64,000 nt of DNA, from contig NW_024067680.1 in the NCBI RefSeq assembly GCF_009389715.1, positions 1,240,001 to 1,304,000 on the forward strand, given 5' to 3'. Source of the stretch: Phoenix dactylifera. Taxonomy: Eukaryota > Streptophyta > Magnoliopsida > Arecales > Arecaceae. Both the position numbers and the translations under genes were made by a program. The notes under the pieces were generated by a model. It saw nothing but the letters and a program-made list of their open reading frames with translations. It had not been told where the DNA came from and made no database searches. Shown here piece after piece: positions 1-10,756 of the stretch; positions within the stretch are counted from its first letter, which is position 1; each line of letters begins with the position of its first letter.

Positions 1-455
1 ATTGGCGACAGCTGAGGGACTCAGAAAACTTGATAAAAGAAGGTGAGGTGGCTCACCTCGTTCCAACGACGAATCGGCGGTGGCTCGTCGGAAACACTCA
101 ACGGGGAACCGGGGGCTTGGACGGATCTTGCCGGCGATTGATCGATGATTAAGAGCGACAAACGGATGGAAGAGGGGTAGGCTTTATATAGGTGAACTTC
201 CTGGGCCAGCTGGAGTTCTACGTGCTTGGGTTTTGACCAGCTGGAGTTCCTGGTCATAACCTCCCTCTCCTAGTCGGACTCGGAGAGGAAGAAGACTCCC
301 GAGTCTCTCTCCCGACTCACGTGCCAAGCGGCCGGTCCAGACCACTCCCAGGCCGGTACTTGGAGTCCTTGGTTTCGTAGAAATGTCAATCCTCAATGCA
401 AATTGTAACAAACATAAAATCATATGCATCAATCTCATATTTTGTGCTTCCAAGT
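1..455. repeat. Repeat-derived sequence at the window edge
   Basis: I see no recognisable gene here. The stretch at about 250-335 resembles 13248-13320: both hold a purine-rich run, then a short block read as aagaagactcc and its inverted match, then a gtgccaag or gtgccaca block. This suggests an interspersed repeat that is cut by the window start. A TATA-like string occurs at about 181-191. Short open frames here start at non-ATG codons and match nothing I know. Confidence 0.3.
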
Positions 456-618
456 GATGCTCTTATAGATTACATGGCAAACACCCATTTTGTAAAGACT
501 AAAGACACAGGCACTTATGTTTATCGACGTGATTCACACATCTTTTATTCTCAAGACAATATATATAAATAATCTCTCTTATTGCAAATTTACTTCACTT
601 TTTTGGGATGTTCTATCT

Positions 619-1744
619 TCAGCGCAGGATGCGCAACTCTATCTCGTTATCTTCCTTGAGAGAAAACGAACACAGCTTGCAGTCTGCAGAGAGGAGTGAT
701 GAAGTCTTATATTTGTCTTCTCCACCAACTACAGGCATCAGCACGCCTCGCTTTACCGTATTCTCGTAGTCAGGACGGTATGTTCTTCCCAGAACTCCTT
801 CCACTTGGGGTGAGAGCCCAAAGAATCTGAACTGCACCTCCAAATGTGCGTAGGAATCATCTGATGGTATCTGATAGTTGTGTAACTCATCATCTTCCTT
901 GGTGATTGGAACCACCTTGAGCATGGCCTCTGCAATCCCCTCAAGCACGACCATGATGCTGTTTCTGGTTCCAGTCCTCTCCAGAGTCAGCTCTGTATCT
1001 GGTGACTTCCAATGGGAGAGGTGTCCTTCTGGGACCAGCAAAGGCTTTCCATCGTAAGAGAACTTCAGGTGATCAACGTCGTTGCTCCATTGCTTTACAT
1101 GAGCTGCCTCGACAGTGAAGTTGTGAGAACCATACATGAACCCAAGAGCTTGAATCCAAGTGAAGTCGCGGGTCCTGCCGGCAGGCCGGAGGCCAATGAA
1201 GCGGGCATTGATCTGGAGGTGAGGGTCGGAGACCAGGCTGAAGTGCTCATCCTTTCTCCCATGAAAATAGAATACAGCACCGTCAGCACCAATGAAGCGA
1301 GGGTCATGACAACCAGACCCTGGGCCTTCGCAGTTGGGTTTGTGGCAAACTGCAATTTGATAGCGATCTTGCAATTAAATGGAGTTTTCACACCATGCAG
1401 AACATTGACTTTTTTTTTTTTAGTGAAGTTAGTTCCTCTATTCGTTAGCTGAATTCAAGAGGACCAATGGAGAGTTGAGAGAGCTCGTTAAAGAAGCCAT
1501 GCTTACCTCGGCACACAGCCTCACATTTGGGGGAGCGGCAGTCCATGAAACAAGCTTTGGCCCTCGGGTGTCTCGGTTTGATGTGTGGGCACTCCTTTGG
1601 GCATCTGACAAATTTACCAAAGCATGGGCTTCCTTTCATGGGACAAGTAACCTTGTCTTGGGGCCAGGCTCCTCCCATTTCCATTGTGACTGCCACAAAC
1701 AGCAGCAGAAACATCGCCATCCATTTGCTCTCGATGGACTGCAT
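619..1744 (-). CDS. Secreted root-cap family protein, 2 exons
   Basis: The model is complement(join(619..1349,1507..1744)), giving 322 residues. Exon 1 starts at ATG 1744. It encodes a hydrophobic signal peptide (about residues 1-22) and then a cysteine-rich stretch that includes CPKECP, ACFMDC and CEAVC. The donor GTAAGC follows base 1507. The acceptor TTGCAG precedes 1349, and the frame continues as VCHKPNC, then HDPRFIGADGAVFYFHGRKD. That block is the signature of the plant root cap domain family (PF06830 type), formerly linked to LEA-like proteins of root cap cells. The rest of the domain (NARFIGLRP, DFTWIQALGF and so on) is complete to the stop. The product is expected to be secreted. 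Its biochemical role is unknown for the family. The longer upstream frame begins at TTG, so I chose the ATG. Exact splice phase and domain continuity make this a confident model. Confidence 0.9.
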
Positions 1745-1799
1745 CTTTAACAAACTTTAGAGATTAACTCAGCTGCTGGTTAGAAGGCTTGCTATCCTT

Positions 1800-1812
1800 G
1801 ATATATTTATAA
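1800..1812 (-). promoter_or_regulatory. TATA box of the root-cap family gene
   Basis: On the minus strand this reads TTATAAATATAT. It lies about 58 bases upstream of the ATG at 1744, which places a transcription start near 1770 and leaves a short 5' leader. The position is consistent with the coding model. No other core element is evident. Confidence 0.6.
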
Positions 1813-2392
1813 GGTTCAAGTAGTGTGGGTTTTCAAGAGTTCGGCTCTTCTTTGTTAGACTTATATTAGGCAGAATTCCAGTTTAACAAGAAGGCCATGG
1901 ATTCAACTGGTGGAAGGCAGATGGCCTTTTCTCTGTTATCAGTAGAATGTGGAACTTGGCCACTGAAAGAAGAGGACTTGGATGTTGAGCTTGGTTATGT
2001 CTCTATCCCCGTAAGTGCAGGCTCAATGGTTCCTCGTAGTGGAATTTCTTCTAAGAGTTGTACTTCGATCCTCTCAGTATTCAATCGCTTGTTTACTTTG
2101 GATCTTTGGCAGAAACCCAATAACATAGAAAGGCTTTACCTGATCGGGGTCAGCAACCTATTGGGACCTTAGTTTCAATTTTAAGGATGGGAATGGTAGG
2201 CTCGTCGATGTACACTAGCCTGGCACCTTTTTTAACATATTAAAGACAGGCGGGATACAAAATAGATTAAAAATCTGTTGACCAGAGTCCGCTCTGACTA
2301 TTTTATTAAACAGATAACTTAGTCTAACCTACAATGGGTTGAGTCAACTTAAACAAATTAAACGGTTAAGCCTTGCCATCTTTAGTTAGTGT
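1813..2392. other. Intergenic, no gene recognised
   Basis: This is the promoter-side flank of the root-cap gene followed by AT-rich DNA. An ATG-initiated 91-codon frame at 1897-2172 has no recognisable motif. I see no RNA gene and no transposon ends. Confidence 0.4.
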
Positions 2393-2762
2393 CATTAACT
2401 TTGTCAAGAATATTTTCCTTAAAGAACCCTGTCAATGAATAAAAGAGTAATAGTTAGTTCCTTTAATTCCATCCCTATGTTGGTTGCATGTGCCATAAAA
2501 AATTTCTGTTGACCGTAATGAATTGCGCACTTGTGACAGTGCTAATAGTGTGCAAAACTTAAATAATTTAAAGTACATCCATTTAGAATTTTTTAAGACA
2601 TAAGTTCCATTAACTTTGTGAAGAATATTTTCCTCAAAAAAACCTTGTCAATGGATAAAAGAGCGACAATTAGTTCCTTTCGGTACCGATGTCAAAACAG
2701 ATACAATGAAAAATTCTTGTTGAAGGTAATGAATTGTCCACTTAAATCAGCACTAGTGTTAT

Positions 2763-3295
2763 TGTCACGCCCTCGCCTGCACAGAGCACGTGAGGCACCT
2801 AGTGCCCACGTGGGGGCCGCATGAGGGGAGGACCGCGGGGCTCTCTTGCCAGATATTGTCCGGTTTCGGAGCCCGCACGGGCGTCGCACGCACCGCTCAG
2901 ATCTTTTTCCAATTTTGTTTTCCATCCAAAATGCGTCTGTAGGATTTAGAGACAACCGCCTCATATGTCCAGGTTCTGAAACGAGTCTAGCCGATGTATA
3001 ATTTTCATTCACCCACCCTCCGACTAGAGCCGTCCTCGGCTCTAATACCAAATATCACACCCCCGCTTGTGCGGGGCAGGTGAGGCACCCAGTGCCCATA
3101 TGGGGGCCACATGAGGGGGAACATGGGGCTCCCCTGCCAGATATTGTCTGGTTCCGGAGCCCGCACGCGCGCACACACGCTGCTCAGACTCCTCCCCGGT
3201 TTTGTTTTTCAGCCAAAATGCATTTGCAGGATTTGGAGACAACCACCTTATATGTCCAGGCTCTGAAACGAGTCTAGCCGATGTAGGATCTTTTA
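2763..3295 (-). mobile_element. TRIM (miniature LTR retrotransposon)
   Basis: Two direct repeats of about 245 bp (2763-3007 and 3053-3295) share most of their sequence, including blocks reading gccagatattgtc, ggagcccgcacg and gaaacgagtctagccgatgta on the plus strand. On the minus strand the downstream copy runs from TGAAAATTATACATCGG to GGCGTGACA, so it has TG...CA ends. The upstream copy has TA...TA at the same positions. Between them are only about 45 bp: a primer-binding site TTTGGTATTAGAGCC immediately after the first LTR, and a purine-rich tract GGAGGGTGGGTGAA immediately before the second. Flanks read gttat on the left and gtttat on the right, a likely 5-bp target duplication with one inserted base. 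There is no coding capacity. A plain tandem repeat is the alternative, but the PBS and purine tract argue against it. Confidence 0.8.
3038..3052 (-). other. Primer-binding site of the TRIM
   Basis: The minus strand reads TTTGGTATTAGAGCC. This matches the usual plant LTR-element primer site (complementary to the 3' end of initiator methionine tRNA, TGGTATCAGAGC) apart from one C-to-T change. It sits within two bases of the LTR end. Confidence 0.7.
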
Positions 3296-3599
3296 GTTTA
3301 TAATATGTGAAAACTACAAACAATTGAAGCACTTCCATTTAGAAGATTCAGATGACTTTTTATCTAACTTTTTTTTTTCGAGGCATAAACTACATAATCT
3401 TTTGGTGAAGTATCTTCTGATTCATGTATATTTTTTCTTTATGCATACATACAGTCCAACTTTCAGTTATTTATGTCTATAAAGGAATGTTATGCTGTTT
3501 ATAGAGTTTAGGTGAAGGCTTGAGCAAATACAATAGGTACAGCTTCCGTGGAGATGCTTGGGACATTGCCACCTTAGTCTAACATTTTGTTTAGGAAAG

Positions 3600-3634
<35 letters not shown>

Positions 3635-3699
3635 TTTAGTTGTCATCCTATCTTTTCATTGACGACACAAAACATGGTTATGACAAACTTTGAAATGCT
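3296..3699. other. Intergenic between TRIM and element A
   Basis: AT-rich DNA containing the tail of the 216-bp duplication and the GA microsatellite. Nothing else is recognisable. Confidence 0.4.
3599..3635. repeat. (GA)n microsatellite
   Basis: An almost pure run of GA dinucleotides with one C interruption, lying just outside the low-coordinate end of retroelement A. Confidence 0.9.
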
Positions 3700-4525
3700 T
3701 AACCCTTGGACAACAAAGTAACTAGGTAGGTATAATACCGAGCAACTATGATATGGAAAAATAACGGACAGTAATAATAAATAAAAGGATAAAAAAAAGG
3801 ATTCTAATGAGATACAGATATCACCACCCAAAGGAAAGATAAGCTCACCACCCGAGCAAGAATGCCAAAGGGATATAGAAATCACAACCTTAAGGAAACT
3901 CACAAGGGATACAGAGCAAGAATTCGCCACCTATCGAAATCCACCGAAGGATAAGACTTTAAGAAGAAGCTCTTCTTCACAAGCCAAAGGCTCAATTTGA
4001 TAATCAACTCAAGTCTGCAAATTTCATTAGCATGAAGGGGTTTAAATAGGAAAACTTGGAACAACCCTCCAATCATGGGTAATTAAAACTTGGAACAACC
4101 CTCCAAGCATAGGTAATTAAAACTCGGAACAACCCTCCAAGCATAGGTAATTAGAGCTTACTACTTCCCAACAACTATTAAATAAGATTAATGCCCTAAG
4201 TTAAGCATGGGTAATTAAAGTTTGCTACTTTCCAACAACTATTAAATAAAATTAATGCACCTAATTCTTGAAAAAACAAAGAAAGTAAAGAAAAACATGA
4301 ATTTCCATAACATCCTGCAAGCCTTGCACCAACGAGCGATCGGTTCATGTTTGAGCATGATGAATCACTTTGTGCCCAGCTCAAGCTCACTTTATTCTTT
4401 TTCTTGAAATAAGTAGGTCCTTTCGCTTTCATGACAACTGACTTCAAACCTTTCTTTCTGACGGATCGCCCGACATGTTCCGTAGTTGCTTCAATAGCAT
4501 ACCGAGATGCGTTGGAAACTAGAGA
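3700..4525 (-). repeat. Element A 3' LTR, first part
   Basis: This parallels 12480-13172. Shared blocks include gcaactatgat, ggaaaaataacgg, aaaggaaagata, gagcaagaatgccaaaggga, acagagcaagaattcgccac and ggggtttaaatagg. Both LTRs contain short tandem units built on ggaacaaccctccaa, separated by gtaattaaa. The copy ends at ttggaaactagagac, just before the element B insertion. The remainder of this LTR resumes at about 9413. Confidence 0.8.
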
Positions 4526-4551
4526 CAGAGCTTTTTGATAGAGGACCAAGC

Positions 4552-5076
4552 TGATGGAGGACCACTACAGGGAGAATAGAGAAGGGAGAAGAAGAAGAAA
4601 AGAGGAGGAAGAAGAAGGAAGAGGAAGAAGAGAAGGAAGAAAAGGGGGCTAGATTTTTATTCAATCATTCAATACCCTAATTCATGAGAGGGGTGGCCTT
4701 TATATTGGCCTTACATCAGGTCAATCAATTCACGACATACCAAACTTGGATTCTCCATCAATTGACTAAATCAATCGATTGATTACATACCAAAATCAAT
4801 CCAATGACTCAACAGCTAATCCAATTGACTTCAATAACAAACAACTCACCAAATTGACTTGACTAAACAAAAACAAACGACCAAATTAACTCGATCAAAC
4901 AAAAGCAAAATACAGAAAATAAAAATGACACAAACTAGATGGGACCCAATCTAGGGCTCGACTCGATCTGGTGGCTCAAGAAAACCTGCTAGCCATGATG
5001 ATGTCAATCCCTGGTGTGAACGCGAACGAGTGGCTCTGATGGCTCGATCATCTAAGTGAATAGCTTTGATGTCCCC
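4552..5076 (-). repeat. Element B 3' LTR
   Basis: Direct repeat of 8849-9377. It starts tgatggaggaccac on the plus strand and contains a GAA-rich purine stretch, then caatcaattga-type short inverted words. It ends tagctttgatgtccc. The minus-strand start has lost the canonical TG by one substitution. Confidence 0.8.
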
Positions 5077-5329
5077 TTCAACTCTTTTCAAGTGGAAAAA
5101 ACTCGACCCCGTCGAGTGCAGGTCTGACCGGCTGTCGTACTACTCTAGAAGGTCAGGATCAAGGCGCTGCAACTCGGCTCTAGAAATCTACGTCATGTCA
5201 GACTCTGGTCAGCCTTTCCACCGAACAACTTAACGTTGGTATCCACCATTCCTGGTTGATATAACCTGCTCATCCAATATATGTTCTATTTGTTCTCTGC
5301 GTGCCTAAAATTTGGAGGCGGCCACTCAA

Positions 5330-5714
5330 CAACAGGTACCGGGTCAGGGTGCTCAATAAAGGTGGGTGTGTCAACAAAGGGGTCAGAATGAATAATTGTT
5401 GTCTTTTTGTAGGAGATTAAATCTTTAATATTAAATGTCGCACTATTTTCATAGTCATCAGGAAGATCTACAACATATGCATTCGATTTAATTTTCTTTA
5501 GGACTATGAATGGATGCGCACTACAAGCTTACAGTTTGTTGAACGTTCCGAAAGAAAGTCGTTCATGCCTAATTCTTACTATGACATAATTTTCCATATT
5601 AAACCCTTGATAATGTTTGTGCGAATCAGCAAGAAATTTATAATTTAAGTTATTAGAGTGAATGCATTTGCTGATCTGTAGATGCGATGCAAATGACTGT
5701 GCAGACTCAGACAC
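5330..5714 (-). pseudogene. Element B integrase C-terminal remnant
   Basis: The minus-strand frame reads ADSHKHYQGFNMENYVIVRI, then RHERLSFGTFNKL, then a TAA stop. In the same frame beyond the stop it continues SAHPFIVLKKIKSNAYVVDL. This is the region between the integrase core and the polypurine tract of plant gypsy polyproteins, where lysine- and valine-rich strands are followed by a KL...R...PF..L..I..NAY..DLP pattern. The stop codon shows the copy is dead. No catalytic part of integrase precedes it. Confidence 0.7.
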
Positions 5715-5999
5715 TCTATGCTAATGAAATATGGGGATCAGGTCTACGGCGGCGGGGTGCTCAAAGCTAGACTCCACACTGTTAACTCGAGCCACAAGGG
5801 TAAACACGGGTAATCGGCTTTTGACATCTTTCACTACCCCTTTCGACGTCGTGATGTGAAGTGGTTTGTTTGTACTTAGGTCAATAGTTTTTCTTTGGGA
5901 TTCATTCTGGATAAATTCTAATCCAGTGGGTTCATCTTTAAAGTATTTTACATAATCTTCTATATTTGGTTCATAGACTTCTTCGACATATTCGGCCTC

Positions 6000-6203
6000 T
6001 TAGTTTCCAGCTTCTGGTTCAGTAATCAGGTAGGTCTTAGTGGAACAATGGGACGCTATGCGGCCGAATTGTTGACACCTACAACATTGGGTTTGGTTCC
6101 TAGGGGTATGGGGAAAGACTATGGGTGGCGGCCAAACCGATTTCAGGCTAGGCTGCAACGGGGGTTGGCAGTTTAGGGGTCCTAAAGTTTCGCATGAACT
6201 CAC
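6000..6203 (-). pseudogene. Element B gag zinc-knuckle remnant
   Basis: The minus-strand frame contains CCRCQQFGRIASHC. It aligns with the retroviral-type CX2CX4HX4C zinc knuckle of gag except that the histidine position is arginine. A proline-rich segment precedes it, as is common in gag. The missing zinc ligand and the short frame mark it as a non-functional remnant. Between this and the integrase tail there is no recognisable protease or reverse transcriptase. Confidence 0.6.
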
Positions 6204-6914
6204 GAACCTCTTCTTTGATTTCTTCCCTTTCAGCTCGTATGGCAGTGAACTAGTCTTGGAGGAATTTTAGAACTTCGGAATCCATGGTAGCAAAGGGGAC
6301 TTTAGGTTGATTGGTTTGGTACTCCTTATCACCACGGGTTGGCATGCAATGAAACCCTAGATATGCAACGTCAATAATGTAAACCTAGATATGCAATGTT
6401 AATAATGAAATCCTAAAGATGCAATGTTGATAATGAGACCCTAGATATGCAGGATAACTTATCAATACAACCTAATATGATTTTAGAGATTAGCAAGCTT
6501 TCACAAAGTAATTTAAAATTTAAATGTTGCTGATTTTAACTTCGGTTATTTTAGAGTTAGGGTATGAGATTAATCAAGTTAAGAATTAGGTTGCAATCAA
6601 GTATTACGGTTGTTCTGATCCTAAAGTAATCTGATCGTGGGATGTTGAGAAACATCCTATTGCTAGGGTGTGCTAATTTAGTAACAAGATTTTTAAAAGG
6701 TGAATAGGATGGGTTTGGTAATAGATGTTTTAGGTTATGAATTTTTGACAGCAAAATAAAATTTCCAAAATATGGTTATCATGCAAGAGAACTAGAACAT
6801 AATTAAATGAACAAGCCAAAAAAAGTGAAACCTATCACCTGTCGTGAAACAGACGACCAGAATCGCTCGGAGGCTGGGGCACCGATCAGGGACGCAGTGC
6901 AGTTGATGGGCTCT

Positions 6915-8830
6915 TCAGTTGTCGCAGCTAGGATCGAATCCAGTCAACTCAGCAGGCTTGATTGCAACTTCAAGAACTTGGTGGATGACGGGCCGATGCG
7001 GCAGGACCCATGGTGTAAGGGGAAACGGAATGGACCTAATAAAGCAGGCCCGTGAGTGTGAATGGAATTGGGGAGGGGAGAAGGGCATGGTGTGAACTGG
7101 ATTGGGAATGAAAACCGGTTTGGTGAAGTCAGATAATTGTGAACTGGGTTGGGGGAAGGAGAGGGGTCTGCAGTGTGAAAGGGGCTGGGGTAGTTGGGCT
7201 GGTTGGGTTTCGATTTTTGAAGTGGTGGGCGGGCCTATGGGGGCCCGTGGGTAGAAGAGGCTGAGGTATTTGGGCCCGAAGGGCCTGTGGCCTAATGGGC
7301 CCGAGGGCCTTGGTGGGTCGCAGGTCAGTAAGAGGGGGGGGAGGAAGGAGACAAGCCTTAGAACAAATGAAGCCCATGAGAAGGTGGGAAGTGGCTGTTG
7401 TATGAAAGGGAGTTTTGGGAAAAAATGGAGAAGAGGGAGAGGTGGGGGTTTTGGACACGATGGAGTTCTTCCACCGGTAGATGCGGGAGGGGGACAAAGC
7501 GTTTGAGGGGGCGCTGGTGGCAATTTCGGAGGGAGCACCGAATCGATGGTTGCTGATCGCGGTGCAGGTTTCAGGGAGGTGTGGAGAGAGGAGATGGAAT
7601 CCGAGGGCGGTGAGGTGGAGCAAGAGGGGTGCTCAGCGGAAGGGGGAGTGGTGGGCAGCAATGAGGGAGAGAGTGGAGCACAGCGGGCGGCGGCGTCGCG
7701 GGTGGGATGCTCGGCGGCGAAGAGACGACGACCAAAGGAGGCACTCAGCAGAGGGCTTCAGTGAGGTGGCGCTAGGAGCCAGAGGAGGAGGAGACGGCGC
7801 TCGGACAGTCTGTCGGCGGTGGCTCGGTCGGTTACGCTCCGACGACGACGAAGAACCGAGGTGGGGGCCTCGATGGCGCGGCGACGATGGCAGCTGCGGG
7901 GGCAGTCATGGAGAAGATGAATAGGTAAGTGGTTTTTTTTTAACAGCACATGCGGTCATGTGCTGTTCCTTTTTTTTTTTGGATGGCACATGCGGTCACA
8001 TGCGCCTCTTTTTTTGACTTTTTAAAGGTTTGGGTTATCGGGCGCAACCCGCTCCAATACTCATTACTGCCAGCACATGCAGCTCGCGTGCACCATTTTT
8101 TTTTGTTGTGGATCTGGGCTACTAGATTGTGGGTTAACAGGTGGGCTCTTACCCATTAAGCAGATCATCTTCAACCTCCCGACGGTTCGGGAGGGCGGGC
8201 CGTTCCTCGCGGCAGTGGTTGCGAAAAGGGCTGCAGCCGTAGAACATGCAACAGGGAGGGGCGGTCGGACATGGCGGCAGCAAGCGGCGGCTCCCAGCAT
8301 TGCGTCACAAGAGGCGTCTCTCCGGATGGGCTACGCACGGACGTAAGCCGAGCCGGACTTGGGACGGCGGGCTTCCGTGGGGCTGCAGCAATCTCCGGTG
8401 GAGAGCCAAAACCACGGGAGCGGGAGCGGCAGTGCTCCTCTCTTTGGATCCAATTGATGGGCGGCGGAACTGTGGGACGGCGGAGTGGTGTTGGGGCCCT
8501 CGGAAGGCGTCGCGGATGGGTTGGGGAAGGGGGTTTCGCTTTCTTTTCTCGGGACCCACCTCAGTGGCGGTGGGGTACTGGTGGCGGCGCCTGGTGGCGT
8601 GCGGTGCAGCCGGTAGCGAGGGGTGGAATTGGTGGCTGCGGGCTTGGTGTTCGGTAGGAAGGACCTGACGAAAGGGGTTTTCCCTTTTGCCTCTGGTGAG
8701 AATCGAGAGGGACAGAGGGACCCTTTTTCTTTTGGTGAAAATCGAGGGAGGGAGAGAGGCCTGGTGAAATCGAGAGAGAGAGGAAAGAAAAGAAACTGGA
8801 TCGTGGCTTTGGCAGTAGGGGCAAAGCCGA
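6915..8830 (-). other. Element B GC-rich, proline-rich interior
   Basis: This part of the element has markedly higher GC than its surroundings and yields long open frames on both strands. The longest on the minus strand (6915-7661) is dominated by proline and serine. I recognise no domain. It occupies the place where gag would start, between the PBS and the zinc knuckle. The frames may simply reflect base composition, or the segment may be captured foreign DNA. I cannot tell which. Confidence 0.4.
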
Positions 8831-8848
8831 CCTGCTCTGATACCAAGC

Positions 8849-9377
8849 TGATGGAGGACCATTGCAGGGAGAATAGAGAATGGAGAAGAAGAAGAAAAGA
8901 GGAGGAGGAAGAAGAAGAGAAGAGGAAGAAGAGAAGAAAGAAATGGGGGCTAGATTTTTATTCAATCATTCAATATCCTAATTTATGAGAGAGGTGGCCT
9001 TTATATAGGTCTTACATTAGGTTAATCAATTGACAACATACCAAACTTAGATCCTTAATCACTTGACTAAGTCAACCGATTGATTACATACCAAAATCGA
9101 TCCAATGACTGAACAACTAACCCAATTGATTTCAATAACAAACAATTGACCAAATTGACTTGACTAAACAAAAACAAATAACCCAATTGACTCGATCAAA
9201 TAAAAGCAAAATGCAGAAAATAAAAATGACACAAACTAGATTAGACCCAATCCAGGGCCTGACTCAATCTGGTGGCTCAAGAGCACCTCCTAGACACGGT
9301 GATGTCAATCTCTAGTGCGAATGCAAATGAGTGGCTCTGATGGCTCGATCATCTAACTAAATAGCTTTGATGTCCCA
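8849..9377 (-). repeat. Element B 5' LTR
   Basis: Direct repeat of 4552-5076. The minus strand begins TGGGACATCAAAG and ends CCTCCATCA, followed two bases later by the primer-binding site. It contains the same GAA-rich stretch. Confidence 0.8.
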
Positions 9378-9412
9378 TCACTTTTCAAATTCAAAAACGA
9401 TTTAGTCATTGG

Positions 9413-9470
9413 ACTAGATAGTGGGTTGGTCTTGGGATTCATTGGGCTCAATGGGTAGATTCTTAAACAC
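9413..9470 (-). repeat. Element A 3' LTR, second part
   Basis: It matches 13178-13235 closely (ctagatagtggg, ggtcttgggattcattggg, cagattct or tagattct, aaacactcc). It is separated from the first part of the same LTR by element B, which shows that B inserted into this LTR. Confidence 0.75.
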
Positions 9471-9499
9471 TCCCGTGCTCCCCCTGGTTGGAAAAGACT

Positions 9500-9850
9500 C
9501 GACTTCAAGCCTTGCTCTCCCTCTTCATCAGAATAGGGCAAAAGATCAGAAACATTGAAAGTTGTGGATATACTATAGTCACCTGGGAGCTCGATCTTGT
9601 AAACATTTTCTCTAATGCATTAAATCACTTTGAAAGGACCATCGACTCTAGGCATGAGTTTAGCATGACGCCCACTAGGAAATCATTCCTTTCGTAGATG
9701 AATCCAAACCCAATCACCTTCTTAAAAGTTGCTGGCTTGCGATGCTTGTTGGCTTACTTTTTATATTTCTCAGTTTGCTTGAGAATGCGATCTCGAACCT
9801 GTGCATGCAAGATTCAGTCACCTTTCTTTTTATTGGAGCCTCAGTCATCT
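9500..9850 (-). pseudogene. Element A integrase C-terminal remnant
   Basis: Minus-strand translation in shifting frames gives HAQVRDRILKQTEKY, then ANKHRKPATF, then YKIELPGDYSISTTFNVSDL and LPYSDEEGEQGL. This is the tail of a gypsy integrase that precedes the 3' LTR. Stop codons interrupt it. A purine-rich tract (CAGGGGGAGCACGGGA on the minus strand) follows at about 9473-9488, directly before the second part of the 3' LTR. Confidence 0.65.
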
Positions 9851-9859
9851 TTCTTGTTA

Positions 9860-10700
9860 GGTGTTCAAAACTCTTCTCAACTTCACTCATCCATTTGAAT
9901 ATTCCTCCTTTCAAGCATTCAGTGATAGAAGCAATGATAGTGCTGAATCCTTTGATGAACTGCCGATAGAATGATGCAAGATCATGAAAACTTCGGATAT
10001 CATGGATTGACCTAGGTGTAGGCCAACTTGTGATTGCTTCAATCTTGCTAGGATCCATCTTTATGCCCCTGCTAGAAATAACATAGCCCAAGAATACAAG
10101 GCTTTCAGTAAAGAAATGGCACTTCTTCAAATTGGTAAATAACTTCTGCTCCCTTAGAGTATTGAACACTTGTCGAAGATGCTCCAAATGTTGTTCCTCA
10201 TGCCTGCTGTATACCAAAATATCATCAAGATGGACAATAATAAAATGTCCGATAAATGGTCTAAAAACATGATTTATAAGCCTCATAAAAGTGCTAGGAG
10301 CATTAGAAAGCCCAAACAACATAACCATCCATTCATATAGACCATCCCGTGTCTTGAAGGCCATTTTCCATTCATCTTCTGGCCTCATTCAAATTTGGTG
10401 ATAACTGCTTTGCAAATCTATCTTCGACAAGATAGTGGTGTCATGAAGTCGATCAAGAAGATCATCAAGTCGAGGAACAAGAAAGCGATATTTGACAGTA
10501 ATCTTGTTCACTGCTCTACTATCAACGCACATTCGCGAAGAAGAACCAGGACAACACATGGGCTCATACTTTCTTTCACCAAGCCTTTAGCCAAAGTTCT
10601 TCTACCTGCCATTGCAATTCTTCATTCTCCTTAGGACTCATCCTATAGGCTGCCTTGTTAGGAATGACAACATCAGGTACCAGATCAATGCAATGCTAAA
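9860..10700 (-). pseudogene. Element A reverse transcriptase remnant
   Basis: The open stretch 10388-9860 includes AFKTRDGLYEWMVMLFGLSN, APSTFMRLINHVFRPFIGHF and IIVHLDDILVYSRHEEQHLE. HLDD replaces the usual YxDD or FxDD active-site box but keeps both aspartates. It continues with LKKCHFF, FLGYVISSRGI and the connection region FRSFHDLASFYRQFIKGFST-like motif. The fingers part lies upstream (10700-10390) but is broken by stops. RNase H should follow and does not: the frame jumps at about 9860 into the integrase tail. Confidence 0.75.
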
Positions 10701-10756
10701 TATATCTTATGGGAGGAAGACCAGGTGGAATCTCCTTTGGAATGACATCAAAAAAC

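Larger units (their letters stand above)
2393..3350. repeat. Diverged tandem duplication, period about 216 bp, split by a TRIM
   Basis: The block starting cattaactttg at 2393 recurs at 2609 and continues in parallel: aagaatattttcct, gtcaatgg/aataaaagag, attagttccttt, gaattg. The second copy breaks at 2762 and resumes after 3295, where the first copy's segment (gtgtgcaaaac to tccatttagaa) reappears as atatgtgaaaac to tccatttagaa. The TRIM at 2763-3295 therefore inserted after the duplication arose. Confidence 0.6.
4552..9377 (-). mobile_element. Ty3/gypsy LTR retrotransposon B nested in the 3' LTR of A, pol mostly deleted
   Basis: Two LTRs of about 525 bp (4552-5076 and 8849-9377) look roughly 90% alike by eye. 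On the minus strand they begin TGGGACATCAAAG (one base differs in the 4552-5076 copy) and end CCTCCATCA. The PBS (TTGGTATCAGAGC, plus positions 8834-8846) adjoins the 5' LTR. The 3.8-kb interior holds a long proline-rich, GC-rich region (about 8800-6900), a gag-like zinc knuckle at about 6060-6100, and then directly the C-terminal end of integrase at about 5714-5330. Protease, reverse transcriptase, RNase H and the integrase core are absent. Clean target duplications were not found at the ends, so the exact insertion history is unclear. Confidence 0.8.

Noticed and set aside
1012..1452. 146-codon plus-strand frame
   Set aside because: It is the antisense shadow of the root-cap family gene and has no motif of its own.
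1897..2172. 91-codon ATG-initiated plus-strand frame
   Set aside because: No recognisable motif, no promoter evidence and ordinary intergenic composition; kept only as a note in the intergenic entry.
7270..8988. Several plus-strand open frames of 78-147 codons
   Set aside because: They lie antisense to retroelement B in GC-rich sequence and consist of Gly/Arg/Glu/Trp-rich low-complexity translation without domains.
4552..9377. Clear target-site duplication for element B
   Set aside because: The flanking bases (caagc and tcact) do not match. The left flank even resembles the element's own primer-site region, so I did not claim one.
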